Source: Hwangdonia lutea (GTDB lineage Bacteria > Bacteroidota > Bacteroidia > Flavobacteriales > Flavobacteriaceae). From it: DNA of 64,000 nucleotides. Where the stretch lies: positions 3,320,501 to 3,384,500 of the forward strand of contig NZ_CP136521.1 in assembly GCF_032814565.1 (NCBI RefSeq). Direction: 5' to 3'. The notes under the pieces were generated by a model, which was not told where the DNA came from, made no database searches, and saw only the letters and a list, made by a program, of their open reading frames with translations. The position numbers were made by a program, and so were the translations under genes. Each line of letters starts with the position of its first letter. The stretch's first letter is position 1. This document shows, one piece after another, positions 26,299 to 33,898 of the stretch.

Positions 26299-26651
26299 TA
26301 TAAAATTTGTGCCGTTTTGTTTTTCCGCTTTTTGTTCTTGCCAACAAACAGGTTAATGGTTACGCTTGCCGTTAAACCGCCCAATGCCGTGGCGCCCCAT
26401 TCGCCGGTATCAAATCGGTTGTTGTCTTTGCCACTATCGTAAACCTCTTTGGCAAGACCCGCTAGGGTAGCGGCGCCCAAACTGTACCAAAAGGCTTTCT
26501 TTTTGTTTTTGGTGGTGGTGTAAACTAGGGTATAAGTGGTTGCCGAAATTAAAGCGCCGGCGCCAAAGTGTAATGTGTCGTCACTGGAAATGGTTTGCGC
26601 TTTGCATAATCCGGTAAAAGATAATGCCAAAAGAATCATTAAGGGTTTCAT
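26295..26651 (-). CDS. Small YfiM-like periplasmic/membrane protein
   Basis: A 118-aa protein with an N-terminal signal peptide (MKPLMILLALSFTGLCKA). A pattern DTLHFGAGALIS...TY follows, then WYSLGAATLAGLAKEVYDS and DTGEWGATALGG. This resembles the DUF2279/YfiM family of small envelope proteins. The cysteine at 16 is followed by KAQ and is not a good lipobox. The function is unknown. It converges on the aminotransferase gene. Confidence 0.6.
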   Translation of the reverse strand: MKPLMILLALSFTGLCKAQTISSDDTLHFGAGALISATTYTLVYTTTKNKKKAFWYSLGAATLAGLAKEVYDSGKDNNRFDTGEWGATALGGLTASVTINLFVGKNKKRKNKTAQILY

Positions 26652-26794
26652 AGGTATTTAGTGTTTAGTTACTTAACTATAATTGTAAGTAATATTTACA
26701 ATAGCTTTATTAAATATTTGATGAAGTACCTGTTTATTTGATTATTGACCATTATTTGAATTAAATTAGCTAAATATTTGAATATGAAAGTAAT

Positions 26795-27400
26795 ATGAAA
26801 ATTACGACCAGCACCCAACTCCGTGAGTTATACGGTTACCCAAGCGGAAGAGCAAAAGATAAAGTGTTTCCAACCTTGGAAAAGCACGCCATTAACTTTA
26901 TAAAAAAATCGCCATTTGTGGTTTTGTCTACTTCAAATAAAGACGGCAAACACGATGCATCGCCACGCGGTGGATCACCGGGTTTTGTACACGTAAATAG
27001 CGATTCAGAACTTATAATTCCGGATGCCAAAGGCAATAATAGAATGGATAGCTTATCGAATATTATCGAAACAGGAAAAGTTGGTTTACTATTTTTAATT
27101 CCGGGTGTCGATGAAACTTTGCGTATTAATGGAAACGCTTATATATCAATAGATAAAAACCATATTAATTTATTTGCCTCGGAACAAAACCCGCCCAAAA
27201 GCTGTGTTGTTATTACGGTTGACGAAATGTTTTTACACTGCGCCAAAGCCTTTATGCGCTCCAAATTATGGGATGCCTCTGCTCAAATTAACCGAGACGA
27301 ATTGCCAACTATGGGGCAAATGCTTAAAGACCAATTGGGTACAAAAGAAGCCCCGGAAACCCGTGAGGCTATGCTAAAACGGTATAAAAAGGATTTGTAA
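26795..27400 (+). CDS. PPOX-class FMN flavoprotein (MSMEG_1061-like)
   Basis: A 201-aa protein with a split-barrel FMN-binding domain. FVVLSTSNKDGKHDASPRGG, then SELIIPDAKGNNRMDSLSNI and GKVGLLFLIPG, are the landmarks of the MSMEG_1061 branch of pyridoxamine-phosphate-oxidase-like proteins. The family is thought to reduce or oxidise small molecules with FMN; it is not a PdxH. The gene is monocistronic, followed by a large nested inverted repeat. Confidence 0.82.
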   Translation: MKITTSTQLRELYGYPSGRAKDKVFPTLEKHAINFIKKSPFVVLSTSNKDGKHDASPRGGSPGFVHVNSDSELIIPDAKGNNRMDSLSNIIETGKVGLLFLIPGVDETLRINGNAYISIDKNHINLFASEQNPPKSCVVITVDEMFLHCAKAFMRSKLWDASAQINRDELPTMGQMLKDQLGTKEAPETREAMLKRYKKDL

Positions 27401-27449
27401 CTACTCAATAATTTGGAAACATATAAAATCCATTTACGAATAATTTATT

Positions 27450-27635
27450 AACCCGTTGTGCATTTTGGGAGAATTCTGTCAATTCGAGTGAATTTTACGA
27501 TTGAAATGAGTGAAATTTGTATCGAGAATAAGAATTTTTTGAACCATAAATGGGTTCTCGATACAATTTTTCGTTCCTCAAAATCACTCGAACTGACATA
27601 TTGAAATTATTTTCATTCAAAATGCACAACGGGTT
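27450..27635. repeat. Nested inverted-repeat element
   Basis: The outer arms AACCCGTTGTGCATTTT (27450-27466) and its exact complement (27619-27635) enclose an inner palindrome. The inner arms are TGTCAATTCGAGTGA...TCACTCGAACTGACA with one mismatch, and TTGTATCGAGAA pairs with TTCTCGATACAA. The inner unit belongs to the TGTCA...TGACA palindromes seen elsewhere in this window. It may have inserted into an older hairpin, or the whole may be a MITE-like repeat. No coding potential is seen. Confidence 0.75.
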
Positions 27636-27649
27636 TTATTATAAAAAAT

Positions 27650-27700
27650 AATGTGATGTCTCAATCGTGCCTCATTTCGACATGACAAAAACATCACATT
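27650..27700. terminator. Inverted repeat between convergent genes, possible terminator
   Basis: AATGTGATGT (27650-27659) pairs with ACATCACATT (27691-27700), with AT-rich DNA on both sides. It separates the PPOX gene (plus) from the AraC gene (minus) and could end transcription from either side. Confidence 0.5.
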
Positions 27701-27705
27701 TAATT

Positions 27706-28566
27706 TTACTTCACAGGAATATAAAACTCCGTTTTTAGTTTTTCTTCCGCCACACGTTCGGGGTTACTTATGTAGCGTTCTCTAACCGGTGCGTCGCGCA
27801 GTTCGTAATCGGTATTCAACAGCCATTCGTTAAAAATATAATTATAAACCTCGGCAAAATACTTGTAGGAACCTTGATATAAAAACACAGCAAATTTGCC
27901 GCCATTTAAAGTTTTCACACCAATATCCCCAACGGGTTTTGCCGCTTTATGAATAATTAAACAAGCGTCGTATCTAATTTTATCGTCGTCGGTAACCTTT
28001 GGGTCATCATGCGGTAAACCAATCATCTTAATACCTTTGGTAAATAGTTTTTGTTCCTTTACTTGTCCCCAAAGTTTTTTCCAAGCACCAGCATAATTAA
28101 GGGTTTGGTAAGCACCTTGCATTCGGTAATACAAGCATTGCATATCATCAATATCTTGAATTTTTGGCTTTTTAATGTTTAACGTAACGTTCATAATGTT
28201 TGTTTTTTTGAAAGTGAATTCTTTGTTTTTTCGATATTCGGTAGGCGATATCCCAAAATGGGATTTAAAGGCTTTTGATAATGACGAGGGTGTTTCGAAA
28301 CCAACACGGTAAGCAATAGTTGCCATATCCGATGTGGCATACCGTATTAATTTTGCTGCCGTTTCCAATCGCGTTCTGCAAATATAAGCGCCAATGGGTT
28401 CGCCCAACAACGCCCTACTAATACGATGAAAATGAAACGGCGAAAAACACGAAATTTCAGCAAGCGTTTTTATATCAATTTTGCTATCTAAATTATTGTG
28501 GATGTACTCAATAATTACATTCAGTTTTTCTTCGTAAAAGACTTTATTGCTTGGTTTCGGTTTCAT
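27706..28566 (-). CDS. AraC-family regulator with GyrI-like effector domain
   Basis: A 286-aa regulator of the Rob/SoxS type. Residues of about 10-115 hold two helix-turn-helix units (IDIKTLAEISCFSPFHFHRI and MATIAYRVGFETPSSLSKAF, ending HFGISPTEYR). Residues of about 125-286 form the GyrI-like small-molecule-binding domain (YYRMQGAY, then IGLPHDDPKV and GGKFAVFLYQGSYK). Family members sense lipophilic compounds and induce stress or efflux genes. It is divergent from a serine hydrolase gene 173 bp away, a possible target. Confidence 0.87.
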   Translation of the reverse strand: MKPKPSNKVFYEEKLNVIIEYIHNNLDSKIDIKTLAEISCFSPFHFHRISRALLGEPIGAYICRTRLETAAKLIRYATSDMATIAYRVGFETPSSLSKAFKSHFGISPTEYRKNKEFTFKKTNIMNVTLNIKKPKIQDIDDMQCLYYRMQGAYQTLNYAGAWKKLWGQVKEQKLFTKGIKMIGLPHDDPKVTDDDKIRYDACLIIHKAAKPVGDIGVKTLNGGKFAVFLYQGSYKYFAEVYNYIFNEWLLNTDYELRDAPVRERYISNPERVAEEKLKTEFYIPVK

Positions 28567-28739
28567 AGTTTCGTATTAACACCACAAATATATTCACTAA
28601 CTTTTTTACACACTTTCCCAGTCTTGCTGTTTGTTACATTCAAAAATTGGTTAATTATTATGTAACTTATAGCACGTTTCAGTCGTCAAAATACTTAAAA
28701 TCAATACTATTATAAACGAATCAATCAAAATTTAAACTT

Positions 28740-30488
28740 ATGAAATCATTATCAAAACACATCATTGTAACATTTTTTGTGCTGTTAATAGGCCAAATAA
28801 ATATCGCTCAGAATAAAGTTGAGCAAATAGACAAACTAATTAGTGTGTATGCCGAATACGGTAAATTTAATGGTTCTGTTTTGGTGGCAGACAACGGCAA
28901 AGTGATTTACAAAAAAGGTTTTGGTATGGCAAATATGGAATGGGATATACCCAACCAACCCAACACCAAACATCGTTTGGGCTCGATAACCAAACAGTTT
29001 ACGGCAATGCTTATTTTGCAGTTGGCGGCTAATGGAATCTTGGATTTACAAGCGCCCATTACAACCTATCTTCCAGATTATCCAAAAAGTACAGGTGATA
29101 AAATTACCACACACCACTTATTAACGCATACATCTGGCATACCAAATTATACCGCGTTTCCCAGATTTTTTCAAGACGAAAGCCGCAATCCGTACACACC
29201 GGAGGAATTTGTTGAAAAATTTGCGGATAAAGATTTGGAATTCACACCCGGTGAAAGATTTAATTATAGCAATTCGGGTTATTTTCTTTTGGGCGTAATC
29301 ATTGAAAAATTAACCGGAAAGACTTATGAGCAAATGCTCAACAGTAATATTTTTACACCTTTAAATATGCATAATTCGGGTTACGATAATCATGCCGATA
29401 TTATTAAAAATCGCGCCACAGGCTACGAGAGAAATGGGAATGGCTATGTAAATTCAAGATATTTGGATATGTCTATTCCGTATGCCGCTGGATCTTTGTA
29501 CTCCACCGTTGAAGATTTATATCTGTGGGATCAAGCCTTGTACACCAATAAATTATTACCACAAAAATATATGGACCTATATTTTGAACCCTACATTCCG
29601 GCTTTCGGAAGAGGTCACTATGCTTACGGATGGGGTGTTGGTTATAACAATATAGGGAAATCTACCGACAGTATTTATACCATAGGTCATGGCGGCGGGA
29701 TTAACGGATTTAACACCAATATTTCCAGAGCACCTTCCGATAAATCGTTGGTCGTGCTTTTAAGCAATGCGGGAGGCGCACCACTTAATCAGATGACGCA
29801 GGCTATTCGAGGTATCATGCATGGTAAAGAATATAGTTTGCCTAAACAATCGGTTGCCAATGCGTTGTTAACCGTTATTAATGATAAAGGCATTGAGGCT
29901 GGAATAGAATATTATAAAACGATTAAAGATTCTGAAAATTACGAGTTGATTGAAAGGGAAATGAATGCTATGGGTTACCAATTGATGCAATCAGAAAAGG
30001 TTGAAGAAGCGGCAAAAGTGTTTAAACTTAATATTGAAGCCTTTCCTAAATCGTCGAATGTGTATGATAGTTATGCCGAAGCGTTAATGACTTTAGGTAA
30101 AAATGATTTGGCGATTGAATACTATAAAAAGTCTGTTGATTTAAACCCGAATAACCAAAACGGTATCGATTTTTTAAAGAAATTAGGAGCCGATGTTTCT
30201 GAATATGAAAAAGAAGTTGTTGTGCCAGATGCTATTTTAGAAACCTATGTTGGCAAGTATGAGTTAGCGCCAAATTTTGTTTTAACCATTAGAAAAAAGG
30301 ATGGCCAATTAAAAGTGCAAGCCACAGGGCAACCTGAGTTTGATGTTTTCCCAAAAACCGAAACTGTGTTTTATTTAAAAGTGGTGAATGCCCAATTAAC
30401 CTTTAATAAAAATGATGCCGACGAAGTTGAAAGCGTTACTTTATTACAAGGTGGACGTGAAACGACGGGGAAACGTTTGGAAGACTAG
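28740..30488 (+). CDS. Secreted class C beta-lactamase-family serine hydrolase with TPR
   Basis: A 582-aa exported protein with a signal peptide (MKSLSKHIIVTFFVLLIG...IAQ). The penicillin-binding fold shows GSITKQFTAM (SxxK, nucleophile Ser near residue 83), YSNSGY (Tyr-x-Asn) and the GHGGGINGF triad. A TPR-like segment follows at about 405-480 (AKVFKLNIEAFPKSSNVYDS and LAIEYYKKSVDLNPN), then a small beta-rich C-terminal domain. These proteins are usually peptidases or esterases of the periplasm rather than resistance beta-lactamases. It is divergent from the AraC-type regulator. Confidence 0.87.
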   Translation: MKSLSKHIIVTFFVLLIGQINIAQNKVEQIDKLISVYAEYGKFNGSVLVADNGKVIYKKGFGMANMEWDIPNQPNTKHRLGSITKQFTAMLILQLAANGILDLQAPITTYLPDYPKSTGDKITTHHLLTHTSGIPNYTAFPRFFQDESRNPYTPEEFVEKFADKDLEFTPGERFNYSNSGYFLLGVIIEKLTGKTYEQMLNSNIFTPLNMHNSGYDNHADIIKNRATGYERNGNGYVNSRYLDMSIPYAAGSLYSTVEDLYLWDQALYTNKLLPQKYMDLYFEPYIPAFGRGHYAYGWGVGYNNIGKSTDSIYTIGHGGGINGFNTNISRAPSDKSLVVLLSNAGGAPLNQMTQAIRGIMHGKEYSLPKQSVANALLTVINDKGIEAGIEYYKTIKDSENYELIEREMNAMGYQLMQSEKVEEAAKVFKLNIEAFPKSSNVYDSYAEALMTLGKNDLAIEYYKKSVDLNPNNQNGIDFLKKLGADVSEYEKEVVVPDAILETYVGKYELAPNFVLTIRKKDGQLKVQATGQPEFDVFPKTETVFYLKVVNAQLTFNKNDADEVESVTLLQGGRETTGKRLED

Positions 30489-30503
30489 TTTTTAATTGAT
30501 TAT

Positions 30504-30640
30504 AAAGAAACTGCCTAAAAATTTAGATTAATGTCGCATTGAGCGCAGTCGAAATGTTTTAAACGGTCGATTAAAAATATAAGGTTTCGACTGCGTTCAA
30601 CCTGACAAAATGAGACAATGACTTTTTAGTCAGTTTCTTT
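30504..30640. terminator. Large hairpin with nested palindrome, probable terminator
   Basis: The outer arms AAAGAAACTGCCTAAAAA and CTTTTTAGTCAGTTTCTTT are followed by a T run on the plus strand. Between them lies a TGTC...TGACA palindrome with GCGCAGTCGAAA/TTTCGACTGCG arms, a common flavobacterial intergenic repeat. It looks like a terminator of the serine hydrolase gene into whose loop a repeat has inserted. Confidence 0.65.
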
Positions 30641-30766
30641 TTTTTGTTTATAACTGTTGATAACTTCACTTTCGTTTGAGTAAGAAAAATTCTAATTTTG
30701 TTATTATCGGATGTAAATTATATAAACTATTTTATATCTAGGTGTTGCCTACAATAAAAAAAACGG

Positions 30767-31423
30767 ATGTCAGAATTAACAATTAAGCTAATTGTCATAT
30801 TAATTCCTGGAGCTATTGCTACATTGATATTTGGAAAATTAATATTACATAAAGAGTGGAACAGTTTTCGTTTTGTACTTTATTCAATACTTTTTGGAGT
30901 TGTATCTTATTTGACATTACAACTCATAGCTAACGGAATTAATCTCTTTAGGTCTAATGATTTACCCGAGTTAACGATTTGGAGCAATCTAAATGATGCT
31001 TCATCAATTCCATATAAAGAAGTAATATTCGCTTCAATAATTTCAATATTATTGGCTTTTTTAGCAACTATGATTGAAAATCGAAAAGTTATTAATAGAG
31101 TTGCTGGATTTTTGGGAATTTCAGGCAAATATGGAGATGAAAATCTGTTTTCAATGTTTTTAAACTCTAAAGAGATTGAATATATTTATTTGAGAGATAT
31201 AAAAAATCAATTGACTTATCACGGATGGGTAAAATCATTTTCAGAAAATGACAATATTTCTGAAATCAGGTTGTGTGATGTGGCTGTTTACAATTATTCA
31301 GACTCTAAATTTCTCTATGAGGTTGGAGAAATATATTTATCTTTAAACAAACAAGAAATAATAATTGAATTAGCAAATATAGAAACCGATGGACAAGAAA
31401 AGACCAAACAAGAGCAGCAATAA
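30767..31423 (+). CDS. DUF6338-like membrane protein
   Basis: A 218-aa protein with three likely membrane segments (about residues 5-22, 34-56 and 85-105), the first containing ILIPGAIATLIFG. A soluble C-terminal domain holds SKEIEYIYLRDIKNQLTYHGWV and DVAVYNYSDSKFLYEVGEIYLS. This arrangement resembles DUF6338 proteins, whose function is unknown. A small basic protein gene overlaps its end by 35 nt. Confidence 0.6.
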   Translation: MSELTIKLIVILIPGAIATLIFGKLILHKEWNSFRFVLYSILFGVVSYLTLQLIANGINLFRSNDLPELTIWSNLNDASSIPYKEVIFASIISILLAFLATMIENRKVINRVAGFLGISGKYGDENLFSMFLNSKEIEYIYLRDIKNQLTYHGWVKSFSENDNISEIRLCDVAVYNYSDSKFLYEVGEIYLSLNKQEIIIELANIETDGQEKTKQEQQ

Positions 31424-31511
31424 TAAAGGGGAAGTAAAAAGCACTTCCAACAAACCAAAACCGACAGTTAGTCGCGTGAATACTAAACCACCACCATCGC
31501 CAAAAAAATAA
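31389..31511 (+). CDS. Small basic Lys/Pro-rich protein, 40 aa
   Basis: It begins MDKKRPNKSSNNKGEVK and ends TKPPPSPKK. The ATG lies 35 nt before the end of the DUF6338-like gene in another frame, an arrangement that suggests a coupled pair. The composition (Lys, Asn, Pro, Ser) is that of a disordered peptide. No homology can be claimed, and it could be a chance frame. The 190 bp that follow hold nothing recognisable. Confidence 0.5.
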   Translation: MDKKRPNKSSNNKGEVKSTSNKPKPTVSRVNTKPPPSPKK

Positions 31512-31700
31512 AACGAAAGATTCTTTCGACTTGAACATTAAATGGAAAATAACTGTTGGCAACACTGTATCCTATGAAAAGCACTAGTGTTGTGATAAAA
31601 CAAAGGTTGTTGTGTGTTTACTACGTTTGATTTTCCTGCGAAATATCCTCGCGCGTAAACCCGCGCAACTATTCTTATACTCGACCGATAAACGCAAAAC

Positions 31701-32273
31701 CTAAAACCCCGCAAAAACCGTTTCCTTTATCCCATCCCATTCCTCACTCAAAATCCCATAACAACAGGTGCTGCGTTTAAAACCATCAAGCATCAACGTA
31801 TCTTTTCGTAAAATACCTTCCAGGGTGGCGCCTAATTTTTCAACCGCTTTTCTAGATTTTAGGTTGCGCTCGTCTATTCTAAATTCTACTTTATCAAATT
31901 CTAATGCTTCAAAGGCGTATTGTAGCATTAAATATTTCATGTGGGCGTTAAGTCCGCTGCCCTGAAATTCGTGTCCTATCCACGTCCAGCCAATGTGCAA
32001 CACTTTATTTTTCCAATTAATCAATCCAAAACGGGTGCTTCCAGCATAAGTGTTGGTTTGTTTATCAAACACAATAAACGGCATAGTGGTTTTGAGTTTA
32101 TAGCCATCAACAGCAGTTTGCACGTAGGCTTTTAAATCGTCGGGCGTATCAATTTTACTGGGCGAGAATTGTATTAAGTGGGGTTGTTGTGCAATGGGCA
32201 ACAGGTGTTTGTAATTGCTTAAATCTAAAAGCGAAAGTTTTACGCGGTGGTTTTCTAGGGTTGGTGCTTTCAT
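31701..32273 (-). CDS. GNAT-family N-acetyltransferase
   Basis: A 190-aa acetyl-CoA-dependent transferase of the RimJ/RimL-like branch. Visible parts are LENHRVKLSLLDLSNYKHL at the start, YAGSTRFGLINWKNKVLHIGWTW as the central strands, FQGSGLNAHMKYLML as the acetyl-CoA P-loop and FRIDERNLKSRKAVEKLGA. The last carries the Asn/Ser signature of ribosomal-protein or small-molecule N-acetyltransferases. It is monocistronic, with a REP-type palindrome just upstream of its start. Confidence 0.87.
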   Translation of the reverse strand: MKAPTLENHRVKLSLLDLSNYKHLLPIAQQPHLIQFSPSKIDTPDDLKAYVQTAVDGYKLKTTMPFIVFDKQTNTYAGSTRFGLINWKNKVLHIGWTWIGHEFQGSGLNAHMKYLMLQYAFEALEFDKVEFRIDERNLKSRKAVEKLGATLEGILRKDTLMLDGFKRSTCCYGILSEEWDGIKETVFAGF

Positions 32274-32291
32274 GTTATGTACGTTCTTTGT

Positions 32292-32370
32292 TTGTCATTC
32301 CGACGCAGGAGGAATCCCATCCTGTATTAAAAATGGGTTATGTGATTTCTCCTTTCACTCGAAATGACAA
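32292..32370. repeat. Complete TGTCATTCC...TGACA palindrome
   Basis: TTGTCATTCCGACGC...GGAATCCCAT on the left pairs imperfectly with ATGGG...GATTTCTCC...TCGAAATGACAA on the right, a ~79-bp hairpin. It is a solo copy next to the larger element that carries the GIY-YIG gene. Confidence 0.75.
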
Positions 32371-32380
32371 CTATAAATTT

Positions 32381-32775
32381 TTTGTTATTCCGACGCATGA
32401 GGAATCCCATTATCAATAAAAAGATGATTTAAAAACTCAAAACTCTCATTAAAATTCCGAAGCAAATTCAACTTTTTATCTCTTCTCCAGCCTTTAATTT
32501 CTTTTTCTCTTGCAATGGCAAGTTGAATCCAAGAAAATTTTTCATAATAAACCAGATACTTTAAATTGTATTTGGCAGCAAAAGTTTTACGTTTAAGTTC
32601 TATGTTTTCAATATGTTGCTGTAAACGTTGCGTTAAATTATTAGTTACGCCAATGTAGTAAGTTGATCGGTATTTATTAGTAATTATGTAAACATAGTAA
32701 GTGTGATGGCCTTCTGTATATTCAATCATAATCAAAAAAAATATTATGCGATTCCTCCTTTGTCGGAATGACAAT
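32381..32775. mobile_element. Palindrome-bounded GIY-YIG element
   Basis: The left half (32381-32410, TTTGTTATTCCGACGC...GAGGAATCCC) is the inverted complement of the right half (32748-32775, GCGATTCCTCC...GTCGGAATGACAAT). A GIY-YIG nuclease gene fills the space between. The right half abuts the stop codon of the adjacent hydrolase gene. The structure is a REP-type palindrome whose loop contains a nuclease gene, which suggests a mobile repeat-nuclease unit. Confidence 0.6.
32385..32729 (-). CDS. GIY-YIG nuclease-family protein
   Basis: A 114-aa single-domain nuclease from the ATG at 32729 (MIEYTEGHH). The motif YYVYIITNK, then TYYIGVTNNLTQRLQQH, gives the GIY-YIG core with its catalytic Arg; KYLVYYE supplies further conserved positions, and REKEIKGWRRDKK is the usual basic segment. 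The last nine residues (DNGIPHASE) are encoded by the left palindrome half. The upstream in-frame extension would be encoded by the right half and is not needed. Small GIY-YIG proteins of this type are common in Bacteroidota; their cellular role is unknown. Confidence 0.85.
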   Translation of the reverse strand: MIEYTEGHHTYYVYIITNKYRSTYYIGVTNNLTQRLQQHIENIELKRKTFAAKYNLKYLVYYEKFSWIQLAIAREKEIKGWRRDKKLNLLRNFNESFEFLNHLFIDNGIPHASE

Positions 32776-33411
32776 TTACACTAACCCATTAATCAACTCT
32801 ACATTCACTTCATGCTTACCATCAAACAACATAACAAGTAAATTATCCTTAAATAAAAGTTGTGCTTTTTCGGTTTCGGATTGTAAGCGTTCATCGGTTA
32901 AATATTCATCATCGGTTCCGCAAATTAAACTCACTTTGGCTTTTAAAAACGCGAAGTCTTCCGCTTGTAATTCTTTGGGAATACCACCGGAATGCAACAC
33001 CAATTGGGTACATGGCAATTGCCGTTTTGCCACATAGCGCGCCGCAACACTAACGCCTTGCGAATAACCAAACACAATCAAGTTGAGGTGTTCCGGAATG
33101 TTTTCAGCTTTAAAAACAGCATCAAAATTGCGCATCACATTTTCGGTTTCCATTTCGGTGCTTTCCTTGGTTAGCCAACTGGAGCCCACGTGTTTGAATT
33201 CGGATTTTAAATAATATTTACTGGCTGCCTGTGGGGCGATAATATAATTTTCATCAGGATTTAATCCTTTAAAATACCTTAAAAAATACCGACTCAAATA
33301 GCCCATGCCATGGCAAACAAACCATACATTTTTGGTTGATTTTGTAAGTTCATTTAGCGTAGAATACGAGTTGGATATGGTGTATGATATTTCTTTTTCT
33401 TGTAATTTCAT
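32776..33411 (-). CDS. Alpha/beta hydrolase, phospholipase/carboxylesterase-like
   Basis: A 211-aa cytoplasmic serine hydrolase. The nucleophile elbow GYSQG (near 120), LICGTDDEYL (Asp) and DGKHEVN (His) give a complete catalytic triad; VCHGMGY supplies the oxyanion-hole region. It is divergent from the thioesterase-menaquinone cluster with only 51 bp between start codons. A link to that pathway (MenH-like) is possible, but MenH signatures are not apparent. A carboxylesterase is the safer call. Confidence 0.8.
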   Translation of the reverse strand: MKLQEKEISYTISNSYSTLNELTKSTKNVWFVCHGMGYLSRYFLRYFKGLNPDENYIIAPQAASKYYLKSEFKHVGSSWLTKESTEMETENVMRNFDAVFKAENIPEHLNLIVFGYSQGVSVAARYVAKRQLPCTQLVLHSGGIPKELQAEDFAFLKAKVSLICGTDDEYLTDERLQSETEKAQLLFKDNLLVMLFDGKHEVNVELINGLV

Positions 33412-33427
33412 TTACACTTATGTTTTG

Positions 33428-33435
33428 TATTTTTG
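33428..33435 (+). promoter_or_regulatory. Putative -7 box for the thioesterase-menF unit
   Basis: TATTTTTG fits TAnnTTTG, 27 bp upstream of the ATG at 33463. Confidence 0.4.
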
Positions 33436-33462
33436 TTTGCGATTTTAAAAATACACTATTCT

Positions 33463-33888
33463 ATGGAATTATCTAAAGAAGTCATATTAGAGCGGTTTCA
33501 AGCTATGGCTAAAAACACTTTGTTGGAAACCTTAAAAATTGAAATGATTGATTTTGGCGATGACTTTTTGATTTTGAAAATGCCGGTAACCCCTAAAGTA
33601 CATCAACCCGATGGTGTGTTACATGGTGGTGCAACTGCTGCTTTGGCAGAGACCACCGGAAGTTTTGCAGCTGAATTGTTTTTAAATACCAAAGGTTATT
33701 TTGTTCGCGGTATTGAGATAAGTGCCAACCACGTAAAAAGTGTACGTGATGGAAACGTTTATGCTAAAGCTATTTTTATTCATAAAGGTCGAACCACGCA
33801 ATTGTTTGAAATTAGAGTGACTGATGACGATGATAACTTGATTTCGCTGTGCAAATTGACTACCATTTCGCTTCCTCGAACCAAATAA
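33463..33888 (+). CDS. Hotdog-fold (PaaI-type) acyl-CoA thioesterase, probably DHNA-CoA thioesterase
   Basis: A 141-aa protein starting at the ATG at 33463 (MELSKEV), preceded by a promoter box. The motif VLHGGATAALAETTGSFAA holds the hotdog active-site HGG and Glu, and FVRGIEISANHVKSV follows. Its place directly before the isochorismate synthase and MenD genes suggests it hydrolyses 1,4-dihydroxy-2-naphthoyl-CoA in menaquinone synthesis (MenI-type). A general acyl-CoA thioesterase remains possible. The gap to the next gene is 10 bp. Confidence 0.8.
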   Translation: MELSKEVILERFQAMAKNTLLETLKIEMIDFGDDFLILKMPVTPKVHQPDGVLHGGATAALAETTGSFAAELFLNTKGYFVRGIEISANHVKSVRDGNVYAKAIFIHKGRTTQLFEIRVTDDDDNLISLCKLTTISLPRTK

Positions 33889-33898
33889 CTTCAAGACT

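Noticed and set aside
30767-31511. DUF6338-like gene with its small partner as a toxin-antitoxin pair
   Set aside because: The membrane protein is larger than known membrane toxins and the small basic peptide resembles no antitoxin; there is no supporting context.
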